From Torymus aiolomorphi (Eukaryota > Arthropoda > Insecta > Hymenoptera > Torymidae): 64,000 nucleotides of DNA. The notes beneath the pieces are model-generated. The model was not told the DNA's origin, searched no databases, and worked only from the letters and a program-made list of their open reading frames with translations. A program made the position numbers and the translations under genes. The stretch is from assembly GCA_036365515.1 (NCBI GenBank), contig CM070873.1, positions 44,817,157 to 44,881,156 of the forward strand, given 5' to 3'. Below are positions 50,683 to 62,215 of the stretch, piece after piece (within the stretch, counting starts at the first letter, position 1; each line of letters opens with the position of its first letter).

Positions 50683-51059
50683 ACAAAAAAACAAAGCAAT
50701 TTTCATAATAGAACTCTTTTAAACAAATAAAAATCAAAATTAACTTTTTTACGACTCTAGGTGGTACAATTTTCACAAAAAAGTATTTTTTTTTTATTTG
50801 TACACTTTTCATGTGCTAAAAAGTCTTGCAAAATGACTCATCGTATGCCAATTTTCCCCGGAAAAGGTGCGCCAAATTGCCCCGAGGATTCGTCATAATT
50901 TCAAATAGTAGTTTTCAACACGGGTACAGAAGTAGATTATTTACTTCATGTGACGGCGAGAAACCACATGAGTTGAATAATTTACTTAAATACTAGTCTC
51001 GAACCGTATTTTATACCGCAAGCGCCGAAAAATCATATCAAAATTGTGATTTTGAGGTT

Positions 51060-51850
51060 AGAGTGGTATAATAGTATATTGTGTGCCAAGGGCGTAAAGT
51101 GGATCTTTTTAGACCGAGTGTGCGTTTGCGAACTAAAGACAAGTACTGCAACCACACGAGGTCAAAAAACCCACTTAGCCCTTGGTGCACACCATATTTT
51201 TTGTACCGCAAGTATAGATTTTTGTGTTTTTTCAAAATATCGATGATTTTCTTAAACAATCTTGAAAACTCCATTCAAAAACAACAGCGAGCGCTTTTCG
51301 ATTTTTACCGCCCTCTACAGCGAGCAGCGGGCGCTTTTCAGTTTTTACCGCCCGCTGGTCGACAAGCGGTCACTTTCGGCTCTATTAATAGGTTCAAAAA
51401 ATGCGAAAATCGTGCTTGCGGTACAAAATAGTAAATATAGTACTTTATTCCCATCTCAACTGTGGCCACTTTTTTATTTGGAAAGTGGAACCGACGGAAA
51501 TATGGGGAGTGTTCGTAAAGATGGGCAGCGGCCGGCAAAAAGAGGGAAATATGGCCATATTTCCCTCTTTTGCGAGAAATACGACGGTATTTCCCGCAAA
51601 CGTTAAATTTGTTGAAAGAGGGAAACAAATCTAACTTTTGTGCCGCTTTTCAGGGAAAAAAGTGGCCATATTTGTTGAGATGAGAATAAAATAATTTTTT
51701 GCCCGGGTGTGCGTAAAGTGCGTGTCTAAAGGACCAATTTCTAAGCAAAGTTTACTTTTTCGCATACGTGTTTTGAAATATTTAAAATGTGCATAAAGTA
51801 ACTTTACGCTCAGAAATCGGACCTTTCACACGCACTTTACGCACATCCAG
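51060..51850. repeat. Cluster of three short inverted repeats containing GTAAAGTG / CACTTTAC motifs
   Basis: There are three imperfect inverted repeats in a row. The first joins GTGTGCCAAGGGCGTAAAGTG (51078-51100) to CACTTAGCCCTTGGTGCACAC. The second has arms TATTCCCATCTCAACTGTGG (51446) and its complement near 51680, with a central GGGAAATATGGCCATATTTCCC. The third joins GTGTGCGTAAAGTGCG (51708) to CGCACTTTACGCAC (51832). The small open frames here read across the repeats and are not credible genes. Confidence 0.65.
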
Positions 51851-51867
51851 GCAAAAAATATTGTATA

Positions 51868-52872
51868 CACTGAGAGAAATGTTGTAGTAAAATTTATTAT
51901 AAACATAAAAAAAATTACTATATTTTGTAGGAACGGAGGGACAAATCGAAATTATAACAATTTTTGCTATGCAACATAGTAATTTTTATGAATGACCTTA
52001 AATTTCAAAAAATTAAATTTTTTCTCGTTCTTTCTGTTTTCAGAACTATTTTCAGACTCTAATCATACAATATTTAATGCGAAAATAAATTAAAATGAGA
52101 AATAAAAATATTTTTTTTACAAGCGTTGGGATCGAACCTGCAACCTTCACCGCGGCAATCGGACGCGCTAACCACTTACCCAAATAGGATTCTTGAGTGT
52201 AAAATTTTGGAACTTGTACATGTCAAACCATCGATTTCAAGAAAATTTCAGATAATATTAAATAATGACAATATAAATAACTTTGATAACACAAAGACTC
52301 TTATCATTAATGTGCATAATATAAAAATAAAATAATTGAAGTAAGGTTTTGAATGTTTTCTAAACTTAAAAGCAAGACAAAGTGAAATTCCCGTAGAAAC
52401 ATAACCTCAATCAGACACGTGAGCGCCTTGATCTGCGCAGAAAGTACTAATGTTGTAGCAATTTTTACTATGTTGGATAGCAAACTTTCTTATGGCCTGT
52501 AGCAATTTTTGAATGTGGCACTTTTTACTATGTTTATAGTAATTTTTAATACGCTACAAAATAAAATTTATACGCTACAAAATAAAATTTAAACGCTACA
52601 AAATAATATTTATATTCTATTTTAATAAAAATTAAAAGCATATATTTTAAATTTTATTATATCACAGTTTTTGCTATGTGTATAGCAATTTTTCTTTTAT
52701 TACGTAATACTTTCTAATCAACAACTGTCATAAAAATTACAAGAAATTTTGTAATTATTCATACAATTATAATAAAAATGCAGCATAAAGTGTATTTGTC
52801 TCACCCTTCCTATACTTTATAGTAATTTTTATTACAGTTATAATAAAATTTACTACAACATTTTTCTCACTG
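51868..52872. mobile_element. CACTGAG-family element with a tRNA-like core, copy 2 (inverted relative to copy 1)
   Basis: The element is flanked by TA (51866-51867 and 52873-52874), with ends CACTGAGAGAAATGTTGTAG and the complement of CAGTGAGAAAAATG. The sequence is the reverse complement of 49173-50172 with only scattered differences. The two copies therefore form 1-kb inverted arms around a 1.7-kb spacer. Confidence 0.9.
52120..52190 (-). ncRNA. tRNA-like sequence inside TIR element, copy 2
   Basis: This is the reverse-complement counterpart of 49854-49924. The B box appears as GGGATCGAACC on the plus strand (about 52129-52139) and the A-box end as CCACTTACCCA (about 52173-52183). The same stems are missing. 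Confidence 0.6.
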
Positions 52873-52891
52873 TACAACTCGGGCGTATATC

Positions 52892-52933
52892 TTTTTTGCA
52901 CGAGCGATGATGCTGAGTCACTCGTGCAAAAAA
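52892..52933. repeat. Perfect 13-bp stem hairpin
   Basis: TTTTTTGCACGAG (52892-52904) and CTCGTGCAAAAAA (52921-52933) pair perfectly around a 16-nt loop. The hairpin lies just outside the right end of the inverted tRNA-like element and shares GGGCGT-type flanks with the repeats in 51.0-51.8 kb. Confidence 0.7.
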
Positions 52934-53235
52934 ATTAACTTTACGCCCTTGTTGCATAAACTACTATAACATTAATTACTCATTACTATTTTATTAAAAT
53001 CGATAAACGACATTTTCCGAAAAATTCTCAATTTAGACAAACTGTTTGAGAAAATTCAAACTTACCTCTTAAGTGTACCAACAAATGATAGCAACTCTGA
53101 TAGTCTCAGCACTTACATGCAACACTATTAGACAGAGCTGGTATCAACAGTATTGCCAAATGTTGCTGATAGGCGGAGTTATCAACACTGCGCGAACTTA
53201 CCTCTGTAGCCAGCCAGTTCCGGCCTCCCCTGCTA

Positions 53236-53916
53236 ACTAGGAGAGGCCGCGAACTCCGGATCACGGATTCGGCTCAAACTTTGCGATATGTTTTTGGATG
53301 TAGAAATATAAAGAAAGCTGCAATATTAGACCCTAACGCTCAAAAAACTGAAGTTCTGCGCCTTTTTAGCTTTATTTTGAAAAAAAGGCTTGAAAAAAAC
53401 CTCTTCTTGAAACGGTAACCATTTAATTCCGGGGAGTCTTAAATATAATTTCAAAACTAGAGAAAATGAGCTTTCATTTCTTTTTTAAGAATTAAAAAAT
53501 GTTGATTCCTTCAAAAGTTATGTAAGTTTAAATTGAGCATCGAAAGTGCATCAATTAAATATGCCGGCAGTCGAACAGTTTAATTTTAGGGATTAAACAG
53601 TGCATTTTCGATGCTCTATTTAAAATTTTTATAACTTTGGAAGGAATCAAAATTTTTTAATTCTTAAAAAAGAAATGAAAGCTCATTTTCTCTAGTTTTG
53701 AAATTATATTTAAGACTCCCCGGAGTTAAATGGTTACCGTTTCAAGAAGAGGGTTTTTTCAAGCTTTTTTTTAAAATAAAGCTAAAAAGGCGCAGAACTT
53801 CAGTTTTTTTGAGCGTTAGGGTCTAATATTGCAGCTTTCTTTATATTTCTACATCCAAAAACATATCGCAAAGTTTGAGCCGAATCCGTGATCCGGAGTT
53901 TGCAGCCTCTCCTAGT
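53236..53916. mobile_element. Near-perfect foldback element (681 bp; arms about 310 bp)
   Basis: ACTAGGAGAGGC at the left end matches the complement of GCCTCTCCTAGT at the right end. The arms then match almost throughout, through GGATCACGGATTCGGCTCAA, CTGCAATATTAGACCCTAAC and GAAACGGTAACCATTTAA. The loop is about 50 bp (53551-53600). It contains no protein frame; the small frame at its right end is an arm artefact. High arm identity implies recent origin or gene conversion. Confidence 0.85.
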
Positions 53917-53924
53917 AAGATATT

Positions 53925-54665
53925 TGACACTATAGAAAAAAATTATTAAAATTAAATGTGGAATGTTGAAAGCGTGAATATTGCTCATTAAAGAAAAGTT
54001 ACTTTAATTTTTTATTAGATTTGAACGGGGGAGAACTCATTGTCTTGCTTATGCGATTACAGGTGTAGGGGTTACGGGAAAATGATTCAGAAATTAATAA
54101 AGTGTGAAGTATTGCGTACATTTATTTATACACGTGGGATGTAATGTGGTATGTAAGATTGTAAATAATAGAATGTCACGCTTCACTCTTTAATCATTTC
54201 GGAATTATTTTTCCGTAATCCTCACCTGAAATTACACATGAAATCCAGATTTGGGTCGATTGACAATCGAATTTTCCTTTTTTGGATTGAGCGATACATT
54301 TTGATTTGATAAATAAGAATATGGGCGCAAAAACTGCTTTGACAATTTTTTGTACCTCTTATTAAGAATTAAAAGTTAAAATGACCATCTTTAAAGATGT
54401 ACTTATCCACTTTTAACTTTCAATCCTTAAGAAGGGATAAAAAAATTGTCAAAACATTTTTTTATGTTAAGCCAAATAACGAAAATTCGATCGTCGATCG
54501 GTCCAAATTTAAATTTCATGATAATGAGCCTTTCCCATTAAAATCGGATCAAAAATAAAAATTTTCATAGAAAGTGGCTTTCCTTTATAATGAGCAATAA
54601 TACGCTTATAACATAGCCGATTTTATTTTAAAAATTTGTTTTCCGTCGTGCAAAATATCTTAGTA
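53925..54665. mobile_element. Older foldback element with a nested palindrome
   Basis: The outer arms pair TATTGCTCATTAAAGAAAAGTT (53979) with TTTCCTTTATAATGAGCAATA (54580). A second layer pairs the GGGTCGATTGACAATCGAATTTTC region with GAAAATTCGATCGTCGATCGG. A palindrome lies at 54057-54234 (GTAGGGGTTACGGGAAAATGATTC against its imperfect complement). Another surrounds 54350-54445 (AAAAGTTAAAATGACCATC with its complement). No coding sequence. Confidence 0.65.
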
Positions 54666-56193
54666 TTATACAAAAGTCGATTATATTTTTATTTTTAGTT
54701 TTCATCCGGTAAGCGTCCTCAAATTGACAAGATTTGAGGATGTGTCTGCACGGTGCTCACGAATAAATAATGTCGTGCACTACTTCTCTGCGCGCAGATC
54801 GCGGGTTGAATGAACTCGAATTGATGATCCAATTAGTCTATGCGGTATTTATATGCTCGCTCACGGGCGAGACGATTTTAATGAGATTATAAAAAGATTT
54901 TACGTATACATTACAGCCATTGGATTGTTTTAATTCTCATTGCATAACAATTAATACATCACTTCGATAAAGGGTATTCTTATATTACTGTATACATTTA
55001 GCAGATGGTTTAATTAACCCACCCTGCTTCCAATCGATTTATTTTACGAATTAAGAGAATTATTTTTGAAACTTCTATATAGTATATTTCCAAATTGAAT
55101 AATTCCACTTCTGCCACTCCGACAAATCACAAGTCCATACAACACTCTATACAAACTTAATCAACTAAATTAATTAACGTAATCAGTGGATTCATGTAAA
55201 AAAAACGCTACCACTCGATGTATAAACACAGGAGGAGTCGACGAAAAGCAGTCTCCGACGCGTCCACAGTCGGCGGCGTATTGTACATGAAAGAATTTCC
55301 TTTCAGTGTCAATTACGGCTCGTGTGTCGCCGCTTCTCGGGGACCGCGCGTCTCTCTATCTCTCCGATTACCCTAAATACGTGCCCCCGCCTACGCGCGT
55401 GCGTGATGTCGTCGTCAACGGGCGGGCGAATCACTCTCGAAAAAAATGGGCCGCGCGCGCTCGCACGTGCACGGTGTGAAGAGTGAAGGTATTATAGGAC
55501 TGTGGCAGAGATGGGAAAATGGTAATTTTGGGGTGATCTAATCGCACGTGTTTTGTTGTTATTTTCATTAATAACAAACGTTTGGCGATGTATATGAATG
55601 AGAAAAATTTGAAAAAGTTTGTTGTGGTGAAAATTATAATGATATCGTTAAAACTTCGGGACAAGATATTACAAAGATCAAAAAATGATGGCAATTCATT
55701 GGCACGTAGCTTCCTCAAACTAATGTATTGGTTCCTCGTGTTATTTTTGAATGTCATAATAATTAGTTTAACAATACACCATAATTTTAGCTTCAAAATA
55801 TAAAAATGGAAAAATCTTTTTTTTTTTAATGCAAGTAACCTATTCACGAAAAATCACGATTTCAACAATAACTGTAGAGTGACTGACTATAGCGATAAAC
55901 ATTTTTTTTTAATTATAAAAAATAAATACACGTTTGTATTATAAAAGAACAAAGATAGCTAATCCAAAATTTCAAAATGAAAAATAGGTAATTTGATGCT
56001 GTTTTTCATCCATTTTAATTTAATTAATTTCATTAACCCTATCATTGAAAAAACGCAAAAAACTAGATCACCAAAACTAAAAAATGAAAACAATTACAAA
56101 ATGCATCAACGTAAAAAGTGTTGACCGGAATTGAGAAAAAAAATGAAGAAAATGTGATTCACTAAAATCGATCCAGTCAAAGCTGAGATCTCG

Positions 56194-56194
<1 letters not shown>

Positions 56195-56270
<76 letters not shown>
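56195..56270. repeat. (CA)n microsatellite
   Basis: There are about 38 CA units with one CGCG interruption. The VCVCVC-rich minus frame is an artefact. Confidence 0.97.
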
Positions 56271-56271
<1 letters not shown>

Positions 56272-56384
56272 CCATACAGCTATTGTTGAAAAAAACATCT
56301 TTTTCAACTCGAAATAAATAGCAGAAAACAAATTTCTAACATGTTTTAAACAAAACTTAAGCTTTACTACAAAGTTTTCTCTGC

Positions 56385-57177
56385 ACTCTAAATATAAAAT
56401 AGTGAAAAAAAGCACTATCCAGTAGTTAAAAGTCGTACACTTTGGGAATAGTGAATATACAATTCGAAATAGTGGATATCTACTATGTTAATAGTGAATA
56501 TGAGGCGTTTCACGTGAGCTCTCCAGGCGCAGCGCGCGAGCGCGAAATCATGCTGTTTTCAGCTTGTGTTTGAAGGGCTAAGATGTATCTAAAAAAAATA
56601 ATCCCCAAGTGATTTCGATGTATTTTTTCCTCAGCTTTCCGATGATGCTATTAGTTTCTCAAAATTTTTCAATTCTAACCTCAGAAAAACATAAAACGTG
56701 TTATATCTCAAAAACTATATTTTTAATATTTTTTTTGACCTGCTAGATCGAAAGAGGAGGAAATTTTACATGGATATAGCCTTTTTCTACATAGGGGTTT
56801 TTTGATTTTTTCGAGATATTATTCAAGAAATACTTCGAATTGAAAAATTTTGAGAAACTAATAGCACCATCGGAAAGCTGAGGAAAAAATACATCGAAAT
56901 CACTTGGGGATTATTTTTTTTAGATACATCTTAGCCCTTCAAACACAAGCTGAAAACAGCATGATTTCGCGCTCGCGCGCCGCGCCTGGAGAGCTAACGT
57001 GAAACGCCTCATATATATTGACTTTTTTAAATAGTGAAATTTCGCTATTTTAAAAAGTTAATATACACTGCTCAAATCGTGGATGCCCACTATTTCGGAT
57101 TGCATATTTACTATTTTGGAGAAGCACGACTTTTAACTACTGGATAGTGATTTTTCACTATTTTACATTTAGAGAGT
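56385..57177. mobile_element. Palindromic MITE (family B, ACTCT(CT)AAAT..TAAAATAGTG ends), invaded by another palindrome
   Basis: The outer arms read CTCTAAATATAAAATAGTG and the complement of TTTTACATTTAGAGAGT. They are filled with AATAGTGAATAT/ATATTCACTATT-type repeats. The same design is present at 57296-57579. The interior is replaced by the separate palindrome 56501-57012. Confidence 0.8.
56501..57012. mobile_element. Nested palindromic element (512 bp)
   Basis: TGAGGCGTTTCACGT and its complement mark the ends. Both arms carry CTCTCCAGGCGC..GCGCGAGCGCGAAATCATGC and ATCCCCAAGTGATTTCGATG with their complements. The arms are about 190 bp each and nearly identical. No coding frame. Confidence 0.8.
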
Positions 57178-57295
57178 AAGAAGGAGTAAAAAATATCAGT
57201 TTTGGTAGTAGAGGGCTGTTTGAACATTGTGCAAATTGTTACAAAAATAGCAATTTTCAATATAAGATGTTAGTATAATTTTTTCAGAATTTTGT

Positions 57296-57579
57296 GCTCT
57301 CTAAATGTAAAATAGTGAAAAATTACTACCTCAATAGTTAAAAGTTGTGCACTTCCGAAATAGTGAATATGCACTCCAAATTAGTAGGCTTCTACTATTT
57401 TATTAGTATGTATTAACTTTTTTAAAATAGTTAAATTTTGTTATTTTAAAAAGTTAGTATACACTACTAAAATAGTAGATGTCCACTATTTCGGAGTGCA
57501 TATTCACTACTTCAGAAGTGCACGACTTTTAACTATTGAGGTAGTGATTTTTCACTACTTTACATTAAATTTAGAGAGT
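57296..57579. mobile_element. Palindromic MITE, family B, intact small copy
   Basis: The ends are CTCTCTAAATGTAAAATAGTG and the complement of TTTACATTAAATTTAGAGAG. The whole 284 bp folds on itself (TAGTTAAAAGTTGTGCACTTC pairs with its near complement). It is an uninterrupted relative of 56385-57177. Confidence 0.85.
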
Positions 57580-58392
57580 GTGAGTTAGATACCTGTATCG
57601 CTTTTGGGTGAGTTAGTTACACGGAAATTTTCCTCCTTGATGTGATATGACTGTACATTTGCCACATGTGGCAAATATACCTGCAGGTATATTCTATAGA
57701 ACGTTGTAATAAGCCAAAAATAAGTTTTGGTATGAAGTAAAATAATTACAATATTGTATAACATTGAATTTCAAACGCTTCATCACTCTGAGAAAAGAAA
57801 ACGCATTATAAAACCATATCATCTCATTACCTTATATAATAAAAAACACTTTTCATCACATCCATCACCATTCCAAATTACCAATACAATTCCAATTCCT
57901 CTTCAATAAAGCACAACCCGTCCCAGAAAAAGAAAACCTCTCAAAGGGCGCATAAAGCTATCTCCCTCGAGTCCGAAGCGAAATCCGCGAACGAACTAAT
58001 TTGTCGCTCCCTCTTTTTTGTCATCCCCCGTCGTGCGCGCTTTTTTCCGCTCTTCTCCCTTTGACGCGGGTCCCCACACTCTTACACACACACATATGTA
58101 TACGCTGCAAGCGAACATAAGGCGCGTTTCCGCGGACCGACGATATAGCCTTAATAACGTCGCTGTGCCTTATCGGTGGCGAGACGCTTTTTGTGCCTGC
58201 GAAAGAGAGACGGAAGCTCCGATGCTCTAACGGGTAAATGGGGGTAAGGGTGGAGTGGGTGATTACAGGGTGTAGGGTAGTTCGGAGTTGGAGCTGGTAA
58301 GTTTTGGAGGAAATGTGTAGTAGTTTTGGAAGAGAAATGACGGTGTTAGTTCGGGTTTTTCGTGTAGATAAGCCGTTTTTGTTACCTAGTTA

Positions 58393-58851
58393 GGTTCCCA
58401 TGTAACACTCGATCTTTACTTAATATTGTGCCATTACTATTTTACAAGACTGGCAAGATTTAAAAATGTTGTAAAAGTACTATGAATTATTGACACAGTC
58501 TAGTTAGATAATATTATTTTTGGCGAAAGCATTTTTGGCTTTTTTATTATTTTCTGCGATTTTTCTTATTTGATCTGTACAAAATATTGTGACCATATTG
58601 TTTCAATATTTTTCCAATATAGTTTCAATATTTGAACAATGTGATCAAAATATTGTGTAAAGATTAACAGGAAAAATCAAAACTTAAGAATCAATAAAGA
58701 AAACGACGACAATGCCTCGTGACAATATTTTCTAAAGACTGTGCCAATATGTCGTAACATCTATACAATAATGTTAAATCTTGACAGATTTAACAAATTA
58801 TTTTATCACAATATTGAGTAAAGATCGAGTGCTATATGGGTTACTGATCGA
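58393..58851. mobile_element. Foldback element (about 460 bp)
   Basis: The left arm GTTCCCATGTAACACTCGATC..TTACTTAATATTGTG pairs with the right arm CACAATATTGAGTAAAGATC..GAGTGCTATATGGGTTAC. Matching AATATTG/CAATATT motifs fill the interior. No coding frame. Confidence 0.75.
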
Positions 58852-61764
58852 ATCAACAGCCATTTACAAATAAAACGTTAGGTTGAAATACTTTGTCGAT
58901 GTCTTTCAATAATGTAACCCGTTGTAACATGATTTTTCCAATTTTACAACTTTAAAAATATCAGGTAACCCGGTTGCTCTAAGTCATTAACTCGGTCATT
59001 CAATACGGTACTGACCCTATAGATAGATGACTATTATAAATGAAAGACGATGTTAAATATTTAAAGCTAATTTCAGTTATTGACGAAGTCTAGATATGAA
59101 AAATTATCGGTATACTGAAATATTATTATGTCAATATTATACCAATTATCGTAGCTAAAATCAATACTGCAAGTTTTTCAATAAACACACACCAGCATAC
59201 ACATACAAATGTTTGCTTTCCAACGTCAAATTACATTTGATTAGCGCGCTTGTTATTTGTCCAACACAAATACATATCCCTATCGTTTATCAAATTAACT
59301 AATAAAAAAATCAACCTTTATTTATTTATACTCCCCCACCATACGCGTAAATCACCATCGTATAAAAAAACGAGAATACAGCGCATCAAAACATCAGTAT
59401 CTAAACGCTTGAAAAAAAATCCGCGCTTTATATATTTTTATTATTACACCACGGGCCGGCTCCGCGCAATAAAACTTGTGATTTTATGCTCCTTAAACGT
59501 CGCTCTCGATTTATTACGCGCGATGACGGGACAAAAATACGTAATCCGACGTGGATCAGCTTTCGATAAAAAAAAAAAAATAAAAAGAAAACGAGACAAA
59601 GAAAGTCTCTAGAAATACGCAAAGGTATAACGCGCGGCGCCATTTTCGTCGATTCACCCCCATTATCACTTTTCCGATATACCTACGCGCGCGCTCACCT
59701 CGCGAAAGCTGAAACCAATATAATATACATGTATATATTTTGCAACTATAAGAAAAACACGGATTTCGCGGTCGTTATAGCGTATACACGCGTATACGTA
59801 CACCTATACGTGCGCAAAAATCGAAAGAGAGAAAGCCGTCCGCTTTATTGTGGCTGCGGATATCGAGTGACGATAGCGGGGATCCCAGTAGTGGTAGCGC
59901 GACGCTATAGAGAGAGAGACAAGAAGTTCCCGAGGGATTTGAAACACGAGATTTCCGAGCGCAATCAGAGCTGGGAGCAGGGAAAAATCCGTCTACGTCT
60001 GGTGGCTATTGTGTGTGCGCATGTATGTGTATGTGTGTGTGGAGATACGGTTTATGCGTTCCTTTGATTTCGAGTAGTTCTTGGGAGCGGCGCTGCCTTG
60101 CGCGTTTGACGTATACGGCGACGATTCGTTAGCTGTATCGAAAGCGAGAATGTACGACAATGGAGGCAGATGATACGGAGAGGTGCGGGTTTTGCGAGAT
60201 TTGTTTTGGGAAAGTTGCACTTTTATTTAATCAGTAGAGGGCATAATGTGTATGTACAAGTAGAAATGAGGGTATATTAATCAGGAAAAGTAGGAAAACA
60301 TACATATTTTATCTGTGATTAATTGTCTCGCGATTAGATTTGCTTGCAGCTCGCGATTATTGATAACGGCTCTGACTGCAAATATCTATCTTTTTTTCAG
60401 CTTCTCACAGATAACGCGATGTGGTGTATATATGGATAAAAGTATATATACATTTGCAGTGTACGTTAGATGTCAAATACGATACATACAGCGTTCTCTC
60501 CAGCTATCCAGTTACATCCTTTAAAGTCTATCATCAGATCAGCAAACAGCGACGTTTGTAAATACATGAATTTTTAAACCGCTTAAAAGTACAGTATTTT
60601 GCACCCTATACTATTATCGTTATTGATTTAAAAAGAAGGCACAATACATATACAAGCAAACGCCTAAGAGCTGACAATCTACAACGTATAGTAAAAACAA
60701 CAATTTGCAACGAAAAAAAAAAAACGTTCCGTATACATTCTTAAACAATAATACTTATCCATTAACATAAATTATTAAGTCTAAAAAAGCCTCACCCGCA
60801 GCATCACGAAGTCCCTACTTACTACCCCACACGCGCGCGAAACCTTTGAACTCGCTCTTCCTCGACAACGTCATTATCTCCCCACGCCCGAACAAAGGCA
60901 TAATCGTTCTAATTAACCGTCATCTCGTTACGTGTACTATACGCTTCATCTCTGCTTCTCTCTATGCGCATCTATTCGCCCACGCACATAGTAGCAATTC
61001 GATGTACGTAGGTACGTATATAAATTTATTTCCCCGTATTGAGTGCTCCGCGATGCGCGCCTCTTTACTATAGGACATTTTTACGCGTAAACGGTGCGCG
61101 CGCTATGTGATAATATGTTCGCATGACCGCGTACAAGCGCGACGCTTATTAGAGATCAAACGCATATGGGGCAGCTTTCTTTTCAGCTCTACATATACCT
61201 ATGTCTCTACCCTTTTACCGCACACTTCAATCGCGGATTAATAATTAAACGGTAAAAAAAAGTATATCTTACATACATGAAAAAACTCGCATAATAACGT
61301 CACGACGAATTCGAAAAATCCAAAACGCTTCGGGACCGCGCGCACTTGGAATTCGCAGCCAGTCGCGCGAGCGCGCGAATACCAGCGCGTTACAGTCGTT
61401 CGTCCTGACGGCAACGCGGAATCCTCCACCCGCGCGCGCGGTATTTCATATTTGCGCTGGTATAGGATAGAGGTAATAGCAATGAGTCACGCTCTCTCTC
61501 TCTCTCTCTCTCCTCGCCCCTTCAACGTGCGCGCGCGCGAATCCCCGGGCTGTCTCCCCTTATCGTCGCTCCTTACACACTACTTCCTCCGCCGCTTATC
61601 TATCTCGAAGCGGGGCAGAATAATGTATATACGCGTATACTCGAAACCCAGTATTCGCTCGTTTTTATACGCGCATCGTGTATGGTAAATAAACGCGCGT
61701 AATAAGTGTTATACTATGTACAAATGAAAGAGGAATTGAGAAAAAGTAATAAACGCGCTCTTAC
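58852..61764. other. Non-coding spacer, no gene seen
   Basis: The stretch is AT-rich DNA, then CpG-rich DNA from 59600. Frames of 60-120 codons here are basic and low complexity. No domain or splice pair is recognised. Confidence 0.5.
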
Positions 61765-62020
61765 CTTATTATCCTCGTCGACGAGGCATATCCCCTTCAG
61801 TTTTCCGTCATAACCCGCCACACAAGAACACAGGGTATAAAAAAAAATCAAACTACATATAACCAACTGTACTGTTATTATACACGTGCGTAATACGCGG
61901 CTCTCGAAGCGGCCTAACCGACCCGACAAACGCACCACCACTAGCACAAGTATAGTGTCTGTGCGTATATATATATATATATTATATATCCATATGATGT
62001 CAATCGGCAGCACGAGGTGC
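61765..62020 (-). other. Candidate first exon with TATA-like box, ending at donor AAG|GTAAGA
   Basis: On the minus strand AATAAG|GTAAGAG at 61765/61764 is a near-consensus donor. A TATA-like tract lies at 61966-61988, preceded by a CpG-rich block (62030-62210), so a start site near 61940 is plausible. The frame entering the donor is open and reads LVICSLIFFYTLCSCVAGYDG, then KLKGICLVDEDNK, but it has no in-frame ATG. It could be a non-coding first exon. Alternatively it could be an internal exon: CSCVAGYDGKLKGIC fits the C-x-C-x2-G-Y-x(n)-C spacing of an EGF-like domain, although I see no convincing acceptor. Confidence 0.3.
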
Positions 62021-62029
62021 AATATCGAA

Positions 62030-62215
62030 CGCGGTGCGCGCGCGCGCCCGGTGTAGCTCTCGCTCGTCGACTGCCGGGCCGCCGCGAGCTTTCGGTCTTC
62101 CTCGTCTGCTGGCGAGCGGCGGCCTCGGCGGCGCGAGATATTGAGAGTCGCATGCGCAGTCCGCCGCCGATGATGATGGCTGCATCCAGCACGCGCGCGC
62201 CTGCGCGGGGGGTCT
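62030..62215. promoter_or_regulatory. CpG-rich block, likely promoter region
   Basis: This is a dense run of CG dinucleotides (GCGCGCGCGCCCGG, GGGCCGCCGCG, GGCGGCCTCGGCGGCGCG) between the 3' end of the GatA gene and the donor at 61765. All six frames read as CpG-driven low-complexity peptides, so no protein is supported. Its position suggests a promoter for the minus-strand exon below it. Confidence 0.35.

Noticed and set aside
53060..53215. Two AGAG|GTAAGTT donor-like strings on the minus strand (about 53068 and 53207)
   Set aside because: No acceptor or coding sequence is attached. The similarity looks like a short repeat (AACTTACCTCT) in repeat-rich DNA.
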